Source: Taurinivorans muris
GTDB taxonomy: Bacteria; Desulfobacterota; Desulfovibrionia; Desulfovibrionales; Desulfovibrionaceae
Direction: 5' to 3'
Length of the DNA: 64,000 nucleotides
Assembly (NCBI RefSeq): GCF_025232395.1
Contig: NZ_CP065938.1
Span: 124,001-188,000 of the forward strand
How positions within the stretch are numbered: the first letter of the stretch is position 1; each line of letters begins with the position of its first letter. Under the pieces are notes generated by a model. The model did no database searches. It saw nothing but the letters and a program-made list of their open reading frames with translations, and had not been told where the DNA came from. Shown here piece after piece: positions 25,667 through 34,204 of the stretch. Both the position numbers and the translations under genes were made by a program.

Positions 25667-26389
25667 ATGTTTAATGGAACCGTATATCAAGGCGGCAAAT
25701 TGTATTATGAAATACCTGTCGGCATACTGTGTTTGGAGTCGTATTTTCCAAAAATGCGTGGACATTTGCGAAATCCTCATACGTATTCTTTCCCGACGGT
25801 AATGAGCGTAATAAAAGGTCTTGATATTCCGAAACTTCTTTTCAATCCTGCTCAGGAAATGGTCCAGCCGCTCATTGATGCCGCAAAGCAGCTGGAAAGG
25901 GAAGGCGTGAAAGCCATAACAGGCAGCTGCGGTTTTATGGCTCTTTTTCAAAAAGAAATTGCGGAAGCTGTTTCGGTTCCCGTGTTCATGTCCAGCCTTC
26001 TGCAGTTGCCATTAATACGCATAATGCATGGTGAAAAAGCGAATATCGGCATTTTGACCGCTTCAAAAAACGCTTTGACCCCAAGGCATTTGGAAGCATG
26101 CCGTGTGGATTGGGATTCCGTAACAGTGGAAGGAATGGAAGGCAATTTGGAATTTTGGGAAACGATTATCGAAGGAAAGCGTACTGATTTCAATGTTCCC
26201 GAATTGGAACGGGAAATTGTGGGAACTGCGCTGCGGTTCATTGAAACGGGCAAATTGGACGCCCTATTGCTGGAATGCACGGATTTAGCTCCTTTTGCTC
26301 GTCAGATTCAAGAACAAAGCCATGTTCCCGTTTATGATATCAATTCATTGATGATGTTGGTTCATTCAACCGTCAGGTGGAAAATATAG
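25667..26389 (+). CDS. Aspartate/glutamate (hydantoin) racemase-family protein
   Basis: 240 residues from ATG 25667. GAGGAGG is well spaced, and an earlier in-frame ATG at 25628 lies inside the promoter. The family fold has two facing catalytic cysteines; both are present at C88 (AITGSCGFMALF) and C204 (ALLLECTDLAPFA). Relatives include Asp, Glu and hydantoin racemases and maleate isomerase or decarboxylase. As first gene of an operon with an uptake system, RidA and a flavin amine dehydrogenase, it probably interconverts enantiomers of an imported amino or imino acid, but the substrate is unknown. Confidence 0.83.
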   Translation: MFNGTVYQGGKLYYEIPVGILCLESYFPKMRGHLRNPHTYSFPTVMSVIKGLDIPKLLFNPAQEMVQPLIDAAKQLEREGVKAITGSCGFMALFQKEIAEAVSVPVFMSSLLQLPLIRIMHGEKANIGILTASKNALTPRHLEACRVDWDSVTVEGMEGNLEFWETIIEGKRTDFNVPELEREIVGTALRFIETGKLDALLLECTDLAPFARQIQEQSHVPVYDINSLMMLVHSTVRWKI

Positions 26390-26397
26390 GGATACAT

Positions 26398-26910
26398 ATG
26401 AACATATCTGTTAAACTCCGCATTGTCTTGGAAATATGCATAAGCTGTTTTTTGCTTGTTTGTTATTTCGTATTCAGCATTTTTCAGGCGGATATGATTG
26501 AGCAGACGTTATCGCTCGCATTGGACCAAACACTTTTTCCCAAAGCCATAACAATCACGGTCATCATTATGTGCTTTTTGCTTTTTTATGACAGCATACG
26601 CTTATACATCAACCATGAGAAAGGTGTCATCACGCCGGAAATACATGAATTTTACGAATGCAGCGAAGAAAGGATACCGGTAGGAAGGATACTGGTTTAT
26701 ATTGGTCTGCTGTTCAGTTATTTGATCGGGCTTTATTATATCGGTTTTATATATTCAACGCCTGTCATAACGCTGGCTGTCGCAGGTCTGTTGGGCATTA
26801 AAAGAATATTCGTCGCCGCAATTTCAGTGATTGTGTTCACCATAGCTCTTTATTATGCGAGTTTTTACGGACTTCAAATACTGCTGCCCAGCGGCATATT
26901 GTTTTACTAA
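26398..26910 (+). CDS. tctB: Tripartite tricarboxylate transporter, small membrane subunit TctB
   Basis: 170 residues from ATG 26398, 8 bp after the previous stop. Four hydrophobic segments (about 10-30, 45-63, 100-120 and 125-160) fit the TctB family, which is weakly conserved. The call leans on the following TctA and TctC genes. It forms the inner-membrane complex with TctA. Confidence 0.82.
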   Translation: MNISVKLRIVLEICISCFLLVCYFVFSIFQADMIEQTLSLALDQTLFPKAITITVIIMCFLLFYDSIRLYINHEKGVITPEIHEFYECSEERIPVGRILVYIGLLFSYLIGLYYIGFIYSTPVITLAVAGLLGIKRIFVAAISVIVFTIALYYASFYGLQILLPSGILFY

Positions 26911-26922
26911 AAGAGGTGTCAG

Positions 26923-28431
26923 ATGATTGAAGATGTCGTCCTTGGGCTTATTTCAATTCTTAATCCCGCTTCAATATTGGCTATTGCATTCGGTTTGGCG
27001 GTTGGCTTGCTTTTTGGCTCTATTCCCGGAATTTCAGGCATAATGGCAATATCCATTTTGCTTCCTTTGACTTTTTATGTGAGTCCCCTTGTCGGTATTC
27101 CCATGTTGTTAGGCATTTATAAAGCAGGTATTTACGGAGGGTCAATCACTGCCGTCTTATTGAACACTCCCGGTGCTCCGCCTGCCATCTGCACGGCTAT
27201 GAGCGGTTTTCCCATGGCACAGCGCGGGCAGGCGGGAAAAGCCTTGAATGCCGCCTTGGTCGGGTCGGTTTATGGCGATATGTTCAGTAACTTGCTGCTT
27301 ATCTTAGTTGCGGCGCCGATTTCCTATATTGCTATGAAAATCGGTCCGGCAGAGCAGTTTTGCCTTTTGCTGCTCGCTCTTACCGTTGTGGGCAGTATTT
27401 CCGGCAATTCCATTCTGAAAGGAATGACTTGCGCAGGATTTGGCATTTTGCTTTCCATGGTGGGAGTTTCAGGCGTAAGCGGGGCAATTCGTTTTACTTT
27501 CGGCAGTGATTATTTACTGTCAGGCATTCAGCTTATTCCTATGGTGATCGGTTTGCTTTGTTTGCCGGAAATCATTCATCAGGTGGGAACGTGCGCAAAA
27601 AATTACATAACGCAAAAAATTGATTTGAAAAGTGAGAACGGACGGCTGACTTGGAAAGAGTTTAAGCAAAATTCGTATTTGTTATTCCGTTCTTCCGTGA
27701 TCGGTTCGATTATCGGCACAATGCCGGGACTTGGGGCTTCTCCCGCGGCTTTCATGGCATATTCTGATGCCCAGCGGCGCTCAAAAGATCCGGAAGCTTT
27801 TGCAAAAGGAAATATCGAAGGGGTTCTTGCCCCGGAAGCGGCAAATAACGCCACAACCGGCTCTGCCATGATTCCGCTTTTGACGCTCGGTATTCCCGGT
27901 GATGATGTGACCGCGGTTTTAATGGGGGCGTTCCTTATTCAGGGCATAACTCCGGGACCGAACATTTTCTTTGAACATACGCAGGTTGTTTACGGTATTT
28001 TCGGGTCTTTGATACTCTGCGATATTTTGTTGTATATCATTGCCAAATTTGGTTTCAGGATTTGGATTAAAATTGTGGATTTGCCAAGAAGCCTGATTTT
28101 TTCAAGCGTGACCATTTTCGCATTTATAGGAACGTATTCGATAAATCAAAGTTTATTTGATATTTTCTGTCTTATTTGCTTTGGCATTATGGGATATTTG
28201 ATGCGTATTTTTCATTTCAGCGCGGGAGCGATGATCATCGGTTTCATTTTAGGTCCGATTTTGGAAAAAGCCTATGACCAAAGCATGAGTTTATCCGGCG
28301 GAAGTTATATGATTTTCTTTGAAAGTCCTGTTGCCGTGCTTTTACTGCTTATGACGCTTGCGGGCATGATTAGCATTTACCGCATGCGTGTAAGGAAATA
28401 TAAAAAATTAATGGAAAAAACATTGTCTTAG
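26923..28431 (+). CDS. tctA: Tripartite tricarboxylate transporter, large permease TctA
   Basis: 502 residues with about 11-12 membrane segments. Family signatures are GLLFGSIPGISGIMA (about 27-41), YGGSITAVLLNTPGAP (about 73-88), IGTMPGLGASPAA in the second half and PLLTLGIPGDDVTAVLMGAF. It is the ion-coupled channel of the TTT system. AGAGGTG precedes the ATG. Substrate choice lies mainly with the binding protein. Confidence 0.95.
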   Translation: MIEDVVLGLISILNPASILAIAFGLAVGLLFGSIPGISGIMAISILLPLTFYVSPLVGIPMLLGIYKAGIYGGSITAVLLNTPGAPPAICTAMSGFPMAQRGQAGKALNAALVGSVYGDMFSNLLLILVAAPISYIAMKIGPAEQFCLLLLALTVVGSISGNSILKGMTCAGFGILLSMVGVSGVSGAIRFTFGSDYLLSGIQLIPMVIGLLCLPEIIHQVGTCAKNYITQKIDLKSENGRLTWKEFKQNSYLLFRSSVIGSIIGTMPGLGASPAAFMAYSDAQRRSKDPEAFAKGNIEGVLAPEAANNATTGSAMIPLLTLGIPGDDVTAVLMGAFLIQGITPGPNIFFEHTQVVYGIFGSLILCDILLYIIAKFGFRIWIKIVDLPRSLIFSSVTIFAFIGTYSINQSLFDIFCLICFGIMGYLMRIFHFSAGAMIIGFILGPILEKAYDQSMSLSGGSYMIFFESPVAVLLLLMTLAGMISIYRMRVRKYKKLMEKTLS

Positions 28432-28450
28432 CACAATGAAGGAGTGTTTT

Positions 28451-29422
28451 ATGAACGTGAAAAAACTATTCGGTTCCGTAACGGCTGTTGCGCTGGCTGT
28501 GCTTTTTGCCGCAGGAAGCGCCGCATATGCAGCCGCTTATCCCCAAAAACCCATTACTCTGATCAGCCCTTATGGCGCCGGCGGTGATTCTGACATCGCC
28601 GCCAGAGTATGGGCTGAATTTGCCAAAAAAGAACTCGGTCAGCCTGTTCTTGTCGTGAACAAAACCGGCGGGGGCGGATTGACCGGCACAATGTTCGCTT
28701 CCAAGGCAAGACCTGACGGGTATACCCTTTTCTTAGGACAGCTGGGACCTTGCGTCATGCTGCCCATCACGACAAAAGCCGGCGGGCTGAACAAAGACAG
28801 TTTCGACATGGTCGCCCGTTTTGCAACGTCCAATACCGGTGTTGTTGCGAATGCCGATTCTCCGTGGACAACATTAAAAGATTTTGAACATGACGCAAAG
28901 CAAAATCCTCAAAAATACACGTTCAGCGACCCTTCCGCCACAAGTTGGCTCGCATTGGCGTTTAAAGGCTGGATGCACAATAATTCCGTTTCCGCCAAGG
29001 TTGTGCAATATACGAGCGGAGCGGAAGCCGCAACTGCCGTTCTTGGAAAGCATGGCGATATCTCATTTCTTTTTAAAGCAAACTTTGATTCCCTCGTGAA
29101 AGGAAATAAATTGAAATTATTGGCTGTCGGTCAAAAAATGGAGGAATATCCGAATGTGCCCACATTCAATGATTTGGGGTATGCGGGCAACTATATTGCT
29201 TGGGCAGCCATTGCAGCCCCTAAAGGTTTGCCGGAAGAGATCAGGGAAAAACTTCAAGCCGTGACGGAAAAAATCAGCAAAGACCCCGAATTTGTCAATG
29301 CGCTGAAAAATGTCGGATTTGGCATAGATTATCTTGACGGTGCGGCTTTCAAGCAAGAAGTCGATAAACAATATTCGGATATGCAAGACTTTTTAAAAGC
29401 TATGAATTTAGCTGTGCAATAG
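28451..29422 (+). CDS. tctC: Tripartite tricarboxylate transporter binding protein TctC (Bug family)
   Basis: 323 residues from ATG 28451 (AAGGAG upstream). A signal peptide (MNVKKLFGSVTAVALAVLFAAGSAAYA) is followed by the Bug body: YPQKPITLISPYGAGGDSDIAAR, then NKTGGGGLTG, and PDGYTLFL. It captures the substrate in the periplasm. Bug proteins bind carboxylates and amino acids, so the ligand cannot be read from sequence. The gene order B-A-C differs from the common C-B-A. Confidence 0.93.
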   Translation: MNVKKLFGSVTAVALAVLFAAGSAAYAAAYPQKPITLISPYGAGGDSDIAARVWAEFAKKELGQPVLVVNKTGGGGLTGTMFASKARPDGYTLFLGQLGPCVMLPITTKAGGLNKDSFDMVARFATSNTGVVANADSPWTTLKDFEHDAKQNPQKYTFSDPSATSWLALAFKGWMHNNSVSAKVVQYTSGAEAATAVLGKHGDISFLFKANFDSLVKGNKLKLLAVGQKMEEYPNVPTFNDLGYAGNYIAWAAIAAPKGLPEEIREKLQAVTEKISKDPEFVNALKNVGFGIDYLDGAAFKQEVDKQYSDMQDFLKAMNLAVQ

Positions 29423-29430
29423 GGGAAAAT

Positions 29431-29808
29431 ATGGCTATTCAGCGTTTCGGAACACCGAAGCAAGGGGCGCTGCCTTTTGCGAAGGCGGTGGCGGCAGGCG
29501 GGTTTTTATACGTGTCAGGTCAGGTCCCCCGTGATGAAAAAGGCGAAATCGTATGCGGCAATATGCTTACGCAAGCGAAAGTAACGCTTGATAATTTGAA
29601 AAAGGTTGTGGAAAGCGCGGGATACGGCATGCAGGATATTGTCAAAGTCGAAGCTTGGATTGACGACCCAAGGGATTTTGTCGACTTCAATAAAGTGTAC
29701 GCGCAGTATTTCAGTGCGGAACATGCTCCTGCAAGGGTGACCGTTCAGGCAGAAATGATGAGTGATCTTCGTGTCGAAGTTGCTTGTGTCGCCTATAAAG
29801 CGCAATGA
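29431..29808 (+). CDS. RidA/YjgF-family imine deaminase
   Basis: 125 residues with VSGQVPRD, LDNLKKVVESAG, a conserved Arg in APARVTVQ and Glu in VEVACVAY, the positions used by RidA for imine hydrolysis. It starts 8 bp after tctC and sits just before a flavin amine or amino-acid dehydrogenase. This fits clearing of reactive imine product, though dedicated catabolic RidA paralogues also exist. Confidence 0.9.
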   Translation: MAIQRFGTPKQGALPFAKAVAAGGFLYVSGQVPRDEKGEIVCGNMLTQAKVTLDNLKKVVESAGYGMQDIVKVEAWIDDPRDFVDFNKVYAQYFSAEHAPARVTVQAEMMSDLRVEVACVAYKAQ

Positions 29809-29833
29809 TCAATTTTCGTAAAAGAGTTTTTCT

Positions 29834-30961
29834 ATGCTAAGTTCCCAAAAAGAGTATGATATCATCATTGCCGGCGGCGGCATAAGCGGAGCTGCCGTCG
29901 CGTATGGATTAATCAGTAAGAACAGCCGGCTTAAAATTGCCGTTCTCGATGCGCCGACAGAAATAAACAGGGCGTCCAGAACCAACGTCGGGCTTGTTTG
30001 GTGCCAGTCAAAATTTGCGGATAAACCGCATTATGCAAAATGGGGCTTTTTATCCAGAAGGGCGTATCCCGGACTTTTGCAGGAATTGCAGGAAGTTTCA
30101 GGCATAAAGGTTCCCGCTTATTTTGAAGGCGGATTGATTCCTGTTTTGAGCGGGCAGGAATATGAGAAAAAAGGCGAATATATCGAAAGACTCCGCACCG
30201 TTCTTGGCGAGTATCGCGGAAACATGATTGACAGAACCGAACTTGAAAGGAAATTACCCAAAATTTCTTTCGGTCCCGAAGTTTGCGGTGCCGCATGGTG
30301 TGAAGAAGACGGATTTCTGAATCCTTTGGCTTTACTTCGTGCATACCGCTTGGCATCGGTCAGGAGCGGCGTCGATTTTTTCAATGATACTGTTGTTTAT
30401 TCTGTCGAACCGAAAGATGACGCTTACATTGTTCATACTCAACTTGGCGGATTTAGCTGTGAAAGACTTGTGCTCGCATGCGGGCTCGCCAATAAACGTT
30501 TGGCGCAGTTCGTCGTGCGGGATTTGCCGATTTTTGCGGATAAGGGGCAGGTTTTATTAACGGAACGCATGCCTTTCGTCATGCCCATTCCTGTGCTTGG
30601 CTGTACGCAAACCGTTGCGGGCACTGTGATTATCGGTTTTAAACATGAAACAAGGGGGCACGATGCCACTGTTATTCCCCATGCTGTCGCACAGGAAGGC
30701 GCATGGGCTTTAAAGGTATGGCCGGAGCTTGGGGGCAAAAGGGTTATCCGCTCTTGGCCCGGACTTCGTGTCATGCCTAAGGATAAGGTTGCCATTTACA
30801 GCCATTTGCCGGGACATGAAAAGGTTACCGTGGTCAATACGCACAGCGCCGTGACCATGGCGGCGGCTCATACCCGCCATGTTGCCGGGTATGTCCTTGG
30901 AAAAGAGCTTCATGAATGCGCAGGGGATATGACGCTTAAACGTTTCGGTTATGCGGTTTAG
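29834..30961 (+). CDS. FAD-dependent D-amino-acid-oxidase-like dehydrogenase subunit (HcnC / hydroxyproline dehydrogenase beta type)
   Basis: 375 residues of the DAO fold: the dinucleotide-binding IIIAGGGISGAAVAYGL near the N-terminus, a substrate domain in the middle, and a C-terminal segment with RSWPGLRVMPKD. With the next two genes it matches the three-part complexes HcnABC, opine/nopaline oxidases and D-hydroxyproline dehydrogenase, in which this subunit oxidises the C-N bond. Electrons would pass to the 2Fe-2S protein and second flavoprotein, so no oxygen is needed. The substrate is not identified. Confidence 0.87.
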   Translation: MLSSQKEYDIIIAGGGISGAAVAYGLISKNSRLKIAVLDAPTEINRASRTNVGLVWCQSKFADKPHYAKWGFLSRRAYPGLLQELQEVSGIKVPAYFEGGLIPVLSGQEYEKKGEYIERLRTVLGEYRGNMIDRTELERKLPKISFGPEVCGAAWCEEDGFLNPLALLRAYRLASVRSGVDFFNDTVVYSVEPKDDAYIVHTQLGGFSCERLVLACGLANKRLAQFVVRDLPIFADKGQVLLTERMPFVMPIPVLGCTQTVAGTVIIGFKHETRGHDATVIPHAVAQEGAWALKVWPELGGKRVIRSWPGLRVMPKDKVAIYSHLPGHEKVTVVNTHSAVTMAAAHTRHVAGYVLGKELHECAGDMTLKRFGYAV

Positions 30962-30969
30962 GGGGAAAT

Positions 30970-31242
30970 ATGGATACTGCCATGGTACGGATCAATGTTG
31001 ATGGGGAAGATATGCTTGTACCCGCCGGTATCAGCGTAGCCGCCGCTGTTTTGGGGCATAAGCATGAACGGCATGCTTTTCATAACGGAAGAGACGGCGG
31101 TCCCCGTTCTCCCTATTGTCTTATGGGGGTATGTTTTGAATGCATGCTGGAAATTGACGGCGTAAAAAATGTGCAATCTTGTCTTGTGCCAGTGCGTGAG
31201 GGCATGACAGTGAAAAGGCAATATCAAGCGGGTAAGGAGTAG
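30970..31242 (+). CDS. 2Fe-2S ferredoxin-like subunit of the dehydrogenase (HcnA type)
   Basis: 90 residues. Cluster cysteines C50, C55, C58 and C71 (CLMGVCFECM...QSC; spacing 4, 2, 12) match the Fer2_4 family that accompanies HcnB/HcnC-type enzymes. It starts 8 bp after the DAO gene with GGGGGAAA upstream and ends 2 bp before the next gene. The family role is electron transfer between the two flavoproteins. Confidence 0.9.
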   Translation: MDTAMVRINVDGEDMLVPAGISVAAAVLGHKHERHAFHNGRDGGPRSPYCLMGVCFECMLEIDGVKNVQSCLVPVREGMTVKRQYQAGKE

Positions 31243-31244
31243 GT

Positions 31245-32624
31245 ATGGCTGATAATATGGATTTGCTCATTGTCGGAGCGGGGCCTGCGGGGCTCGGTGC
31301 TGCGATTTCCGCGCAGGCTTGCGGGCTTGATGTTGCTGTTGCCGATGAATATGCGGCGATTGGCGGACAAATTTTTCGGAATATCCATTTGCCGTGCATT
31401 GAGCATGTTTTGGATAAAAGAACTCTGGAAATTGGCAGGACGTTGGTTGAAAATTTTGAAAAGAGCGGTGTTCGGTTTCATCCCAACACGACGGTATGGG
31501 GAATGGAAGGTTCTGAAATTTTTTGCAAAAGCCTCACGGAAGTGAAGAAAATTTCCGCAAGCAAAGTTTTGTTTGCAACCGGCGGATATGAAAGGCCGGT
31601 TCCGTTCAAAGGGTGGACTTTGCCGGGAGTTTACACGGCGGGTGCGGCGGAAATGCTCTTCCGTTCCGCAGGAGAACTGCCAACCAGAAAATCTCCTGTG
31701 GTACTTTGCGGAAACGGACCTTTGCTCATGGCGCTTGCGGTGCATTTGATAGAACACGGTGTTCCTATTTCAGCATGGCTTGATACGGGGAAATTCAGCA
31801 GCAAACTTTCTGCCCTTGCGTATTTGGGCAGAATTTTTCACGATATGCCGTATTTCAAGCATGGCATGCGTTTGGCTTTGGAAATTCTTAAAGCAAACGT
31901 TCCGATTATCACCGGTGTTACAAATATCGAAGCTCATGGCGGTGAATTTGTTGAAAAAGTGGTATTCACAAAAAACGGCAAAACGCATGAACTTGCGGCG
32001 TCAACGCTTATTCGTCATGAAGGCGTCATACCGCGCATTCAAATTCCCGATTCCCTTGGCATGGATTTGGCTTGGGATACTGTGCAGCGGTATTGGTATC
32101 CTAAAACGGATGGATTTGGCAGAACGTCATTGAACAATGTTTACATCACGGGGGACAATTCCTTTGTGCATGGCGGTGAAGCCGCTATTTGGAAAGGGTA
32201 TGTCTGCGGATACGCCATTGCGGAAGATTTAGGCATTGTGCCTGATTCGGAAGTGAAAGAAAAATCGCAGGAATATGTCCGAAAAATGGAATTGCTTTGC
32301 AGGGTACGGGAATATCTGCGTCATGTTTTTGCTCCTAATCCGGAAATTTTCAATGTTTCTGACGACACAATCGTTTGCCGCTGCGAATGTGTGACGGCAG
32401 GTGAGGTGCGGCAGGCGGTGAAAGAGGGCTTCACCAATCCCCGGGAAGTAAAAATCGCCACCCGTGCAGGCATGGGAACATGTCAAGGCAGAAGCTGCGG
32501 CGTCGCCCTTGCGGAAATTATCGCCCAGGAAACCGGAAATAAGATGGAACAAGTGGGCATTCTGAAAAACAGGCAGCCTTTTGAACCTGTTTTTTTGGCT
32601 GATTATTGCGCATTGCACGCATGA
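31245..32624 (+). CDS. FAD/NAD-binding dehydrogenase subunit with C-terminal BFD-like [2Fe-2S] domain (HcnB type)
   Basis: 459 residues. GAGPAGLGAA at 11-20 is the first dinucleotide site; a second is around VVLCGNGPLLMALAVHL (about 150-168). The C-terminal bacterioferritin-associated-ferredoxin-like domain has C378, C380, C413 and C418 (CRCEC...TCQGRSC). This is the alpha subunit of HcnABC-like and opine or hydroxyproline dehydrogenases. It completes the eight-gene operon begun by the racemase-like gene. Confidence 0.9.
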   Translation: MADNMDLLIVGAGPAGLGAAISAQACGLDVAVADEYAAIGGQIFRNIHLPCIEHVLDKRTLEIGRTLVENFEKSGVRFHPNTTVWGMEGSEIFCKSLTEVKKISASKVLFATGGYERPVPFKGWTLPGVYTAGAAEMLFRSAGELPTRKSPVVLCGNGPLLMALAVHLIEHGVPISAWLDTGKFSSKLSALAYLGRIFHDMPYFKHGMRLALEILKANVPIITGVTNIEAHGGEFVEKVVFTKNGKTHELAASTLIRHEGVIPRIQIPDSLGMDLAWDTVQRYWYPKTDGFGRTSLNNVYITGDNSFVHGGEAAIWKGYVCGYAIAEDLGIVPDSEVKEKSQEYVRKMELLCRVREYLRHVFAPNPEIFNVSDDTIVCRCECVTAGEVRQAVKEGFTNPREVKIATRAGMGTCQGRSCGVALAEIIAQETGNKMEQVGILKNRQPFEPVFLADYCALHA

Positions 32625-32650
32625 AAAACCGCAGCCGCTGATATGCCGGA

Positions 32651-32678
32651 AAAGACCTCGTTTGAGAGGTCTTTTTTT
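32651..32678. terminator. Bidirectional terminator between the catabolic operon and the next leftward gene
   Basis: AAAGACCTC (32651-32659) pairs with GAGGTCTTT (32666-32674), followed by TTTT on the plus strand and a shorter run on the minus strand. Confidence 0.8.
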
Positions 32679-32697
32679 ATGGTTAAAACAACGTTTC

Positions 32698-33363
32698 CTA
32701 TATTGCCCGCAAAAGTTGGACCATGGTTTCTTTCGTATTTTCTATGCTTATCATGCGGCCAAAACGGTTGAAACATTCTTCATGTTCGCAGGCTATGAAT
32801 GTGGGGCGGAAGCCTTCCGCTTCGGCAGGGATGTCTTTGATGATACAGCCGGAGCCGTTTTGCTTGATGACTTCCTCATGAGGGAGCCAGCCAAAGCGAA
32901 ATTCTTCCAGATTTTTTTGCAGTGTCTGCGGCGTGAGTTTTGTGATATCATGTTCGAAAGCGGCGTAAATTTCATTCTTATAGGCAAGAACGGCAAAGAA
33001 ATTGTAATTGTTTTCAACAATCAATGTTATGCCCTCCTGAAAATTCCTTTCATTAATTTTTGGAAGGGCAAGGGCGGAAAGAAGTTTTTCAAGGCGAACG
33101 TCAAATTGATACGTGCAGGAATTTCGTGTTTTTGTTTTTTCAACCCAAGCAAGCGGATTATGCGATTTATGGATATTGTTCCAAAACCCGAAATCGCTGT
33201 TTTCTATGGAAATGTAAGTTTGTTCGGGAGAAAGGCCTTTCAGAAAATCGGCATATTCTTCCTGCCGGGCGGAGGAAAATTCCTGCAGCAGTTGAAATGA
33301 AGAATTTTCTTGGCGGAATATTTTGATGTCATGCGAATTTTTTTCAATATAAAGTGTTTTCAT
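32698..33363 (-). CDS. Protein of unknown function
   Basis: 221 residues from ATG 33363; a GTG two codons earlier is an alternative, and neither has a clear ribosome site. No signal peptide or membrane segment is evident. The start MKTLYIEKNSHDIKIF and a C-terminal stretch SGCIIKDIPAEAEGFRPTF are the only distinctive parts. I do not recognise the family; a distant tie to DUF1786-type proteins crossed my mind but cannot be supported. It stands alone, divergent from the RlpA-like gene. Confidence 0.65.
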   Translation of the reverse strand: MKTLYIEKNSHDIKIFRQENSSFQLLQEFSSARQEEYADFLKGLSPEQTYISIENSDFGFWNNIHKSHNPLAWVEKTKTRNSCTYQFDVRLEKLLSALALPKINERNFQEGITLIVENNYNFFAVLAYKNEIYAAFEHDITKLTPQTLQKNLEEFRFGWLPHEEVIKQNGSGCIIKDIPAEAEGFRPTFIACEHEECFNRFGRMISIENTKETMVQLLRAI

Positions 33364-33460
33364 ATTCACTGTATAGGCTATTTTTTCATCTTTGAAAAGT
33401 TAATCTTTTGTTTAAAAAGATGGATTTGAAAAATAAAGTTTTTTGTGTTAGGGTGGCATC

Positions 33461-34201
33461 ATGAATAGGATACGAATATTATGCCGTAACGTGCTGTCAG
33501 GTGTTTTGCTTGTTTCATTGAGTGTGCTTTGCCTTGCCGATACTGTTTTTGCGCAGGAAGCGCATTCCGGATATGCTTCATGGTATGGTCCGGGATTTCA
33601 TGCAAGATTGACGGCAAACGGCGAACACTATGACATGTATGGCTTGACTGCGGCGCACAGGGAATGGGCGTTCGGTACCCTTGTGGAAGTTTACAACCGT
33701 GACAACAAGCGAAAATGCATTGTCCGCGTTAACGACAGAGGACCTGTTTCCAAGTCTTTTCTTATGGATTTATCCTATGGGGCTTCCATGGCGATAAGTT
33801 CTTCCAAAGCGGGAAAAGCCCGTGTTTTTTTGACTATCGTAGGAAATTCGGACGGTGTTTTTGATAAGGAGCGCTCTTTTTACCTTTTTTTGGATGATGA
33901 AATTGTGCTGCCGCAGAAGCTGGATATGGACGATTTAACCCAAGATGAAGAATATTACAGAAACATTGCGGGCGGAGTTGAAATTTTCCAATTGACCCAA
34001 AAGCATATCAGAAGATTGTATCAGGCAAATATTGTCAACGCTCCCAATCTTCTTGTGAGTATCGGGAATAAAATTTGTCTTGGACCGTATGAAACGTTTA
34101 AAGACGCCGAACTTGATTATCATAAAATCGCAACGCAATACGTGCATGCCGCTTTGTGGCTTGAAAAAACGGATAAGGCGATACGGCTCGTAACGGAATG
34201 A
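33461..34201 (+). CDS. RlpA-like septal-ring lytic transglycosylase
   Basis: 246 residues with a signal peptide (about 1-31, ending VFAQ). The double-psi beta-barrel domain (about 36-130) has YASWYGPGFHARLTANGE, H66 (GLTAAHREWAFGT) and D92 (VRVNDRGP). The 26-residue spacing equals that of the catalytic pair described in Pseudomonas RlpA. There is no lipobox cysteine, so it may be soluble in the periplasm. The C-terminal 90 residues are of unclear type; a weak SPOR-like ending is possible. It acts on denuded glycan strands in relatives. Confidence 0.85.
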   Translation: MNRIRILCRNVLSGVLLVSLSVLCLADTVFAQEAHSGYASWYGPGFHARLTANGEHYDMYGLTAAHREWAFGTLVEVYNRDNKRKCIVRVNDRGPVSKSFLMDLSYGASMAISSSKAGKARVFLTIVGNSDGVFDKERSFYLFLDDEIVLPQKLDMDDLTQDEEYYRNIAGGVEIFQLTQKHIRRLYQANIVNAPNLLVSIGNKICLGPYETFKDAELDYHKIATQYVHAALWLEKTDKAIRLVTE

Positions 34202-34204
34202 AAA

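Noticed and set aside
32581-33300. Rightward 239-codon open frame
   Set aside because: It is antisense to the unknown leftward gene at 32698-33363 and reads through a strong terminator; its composition fits a shadow frame.
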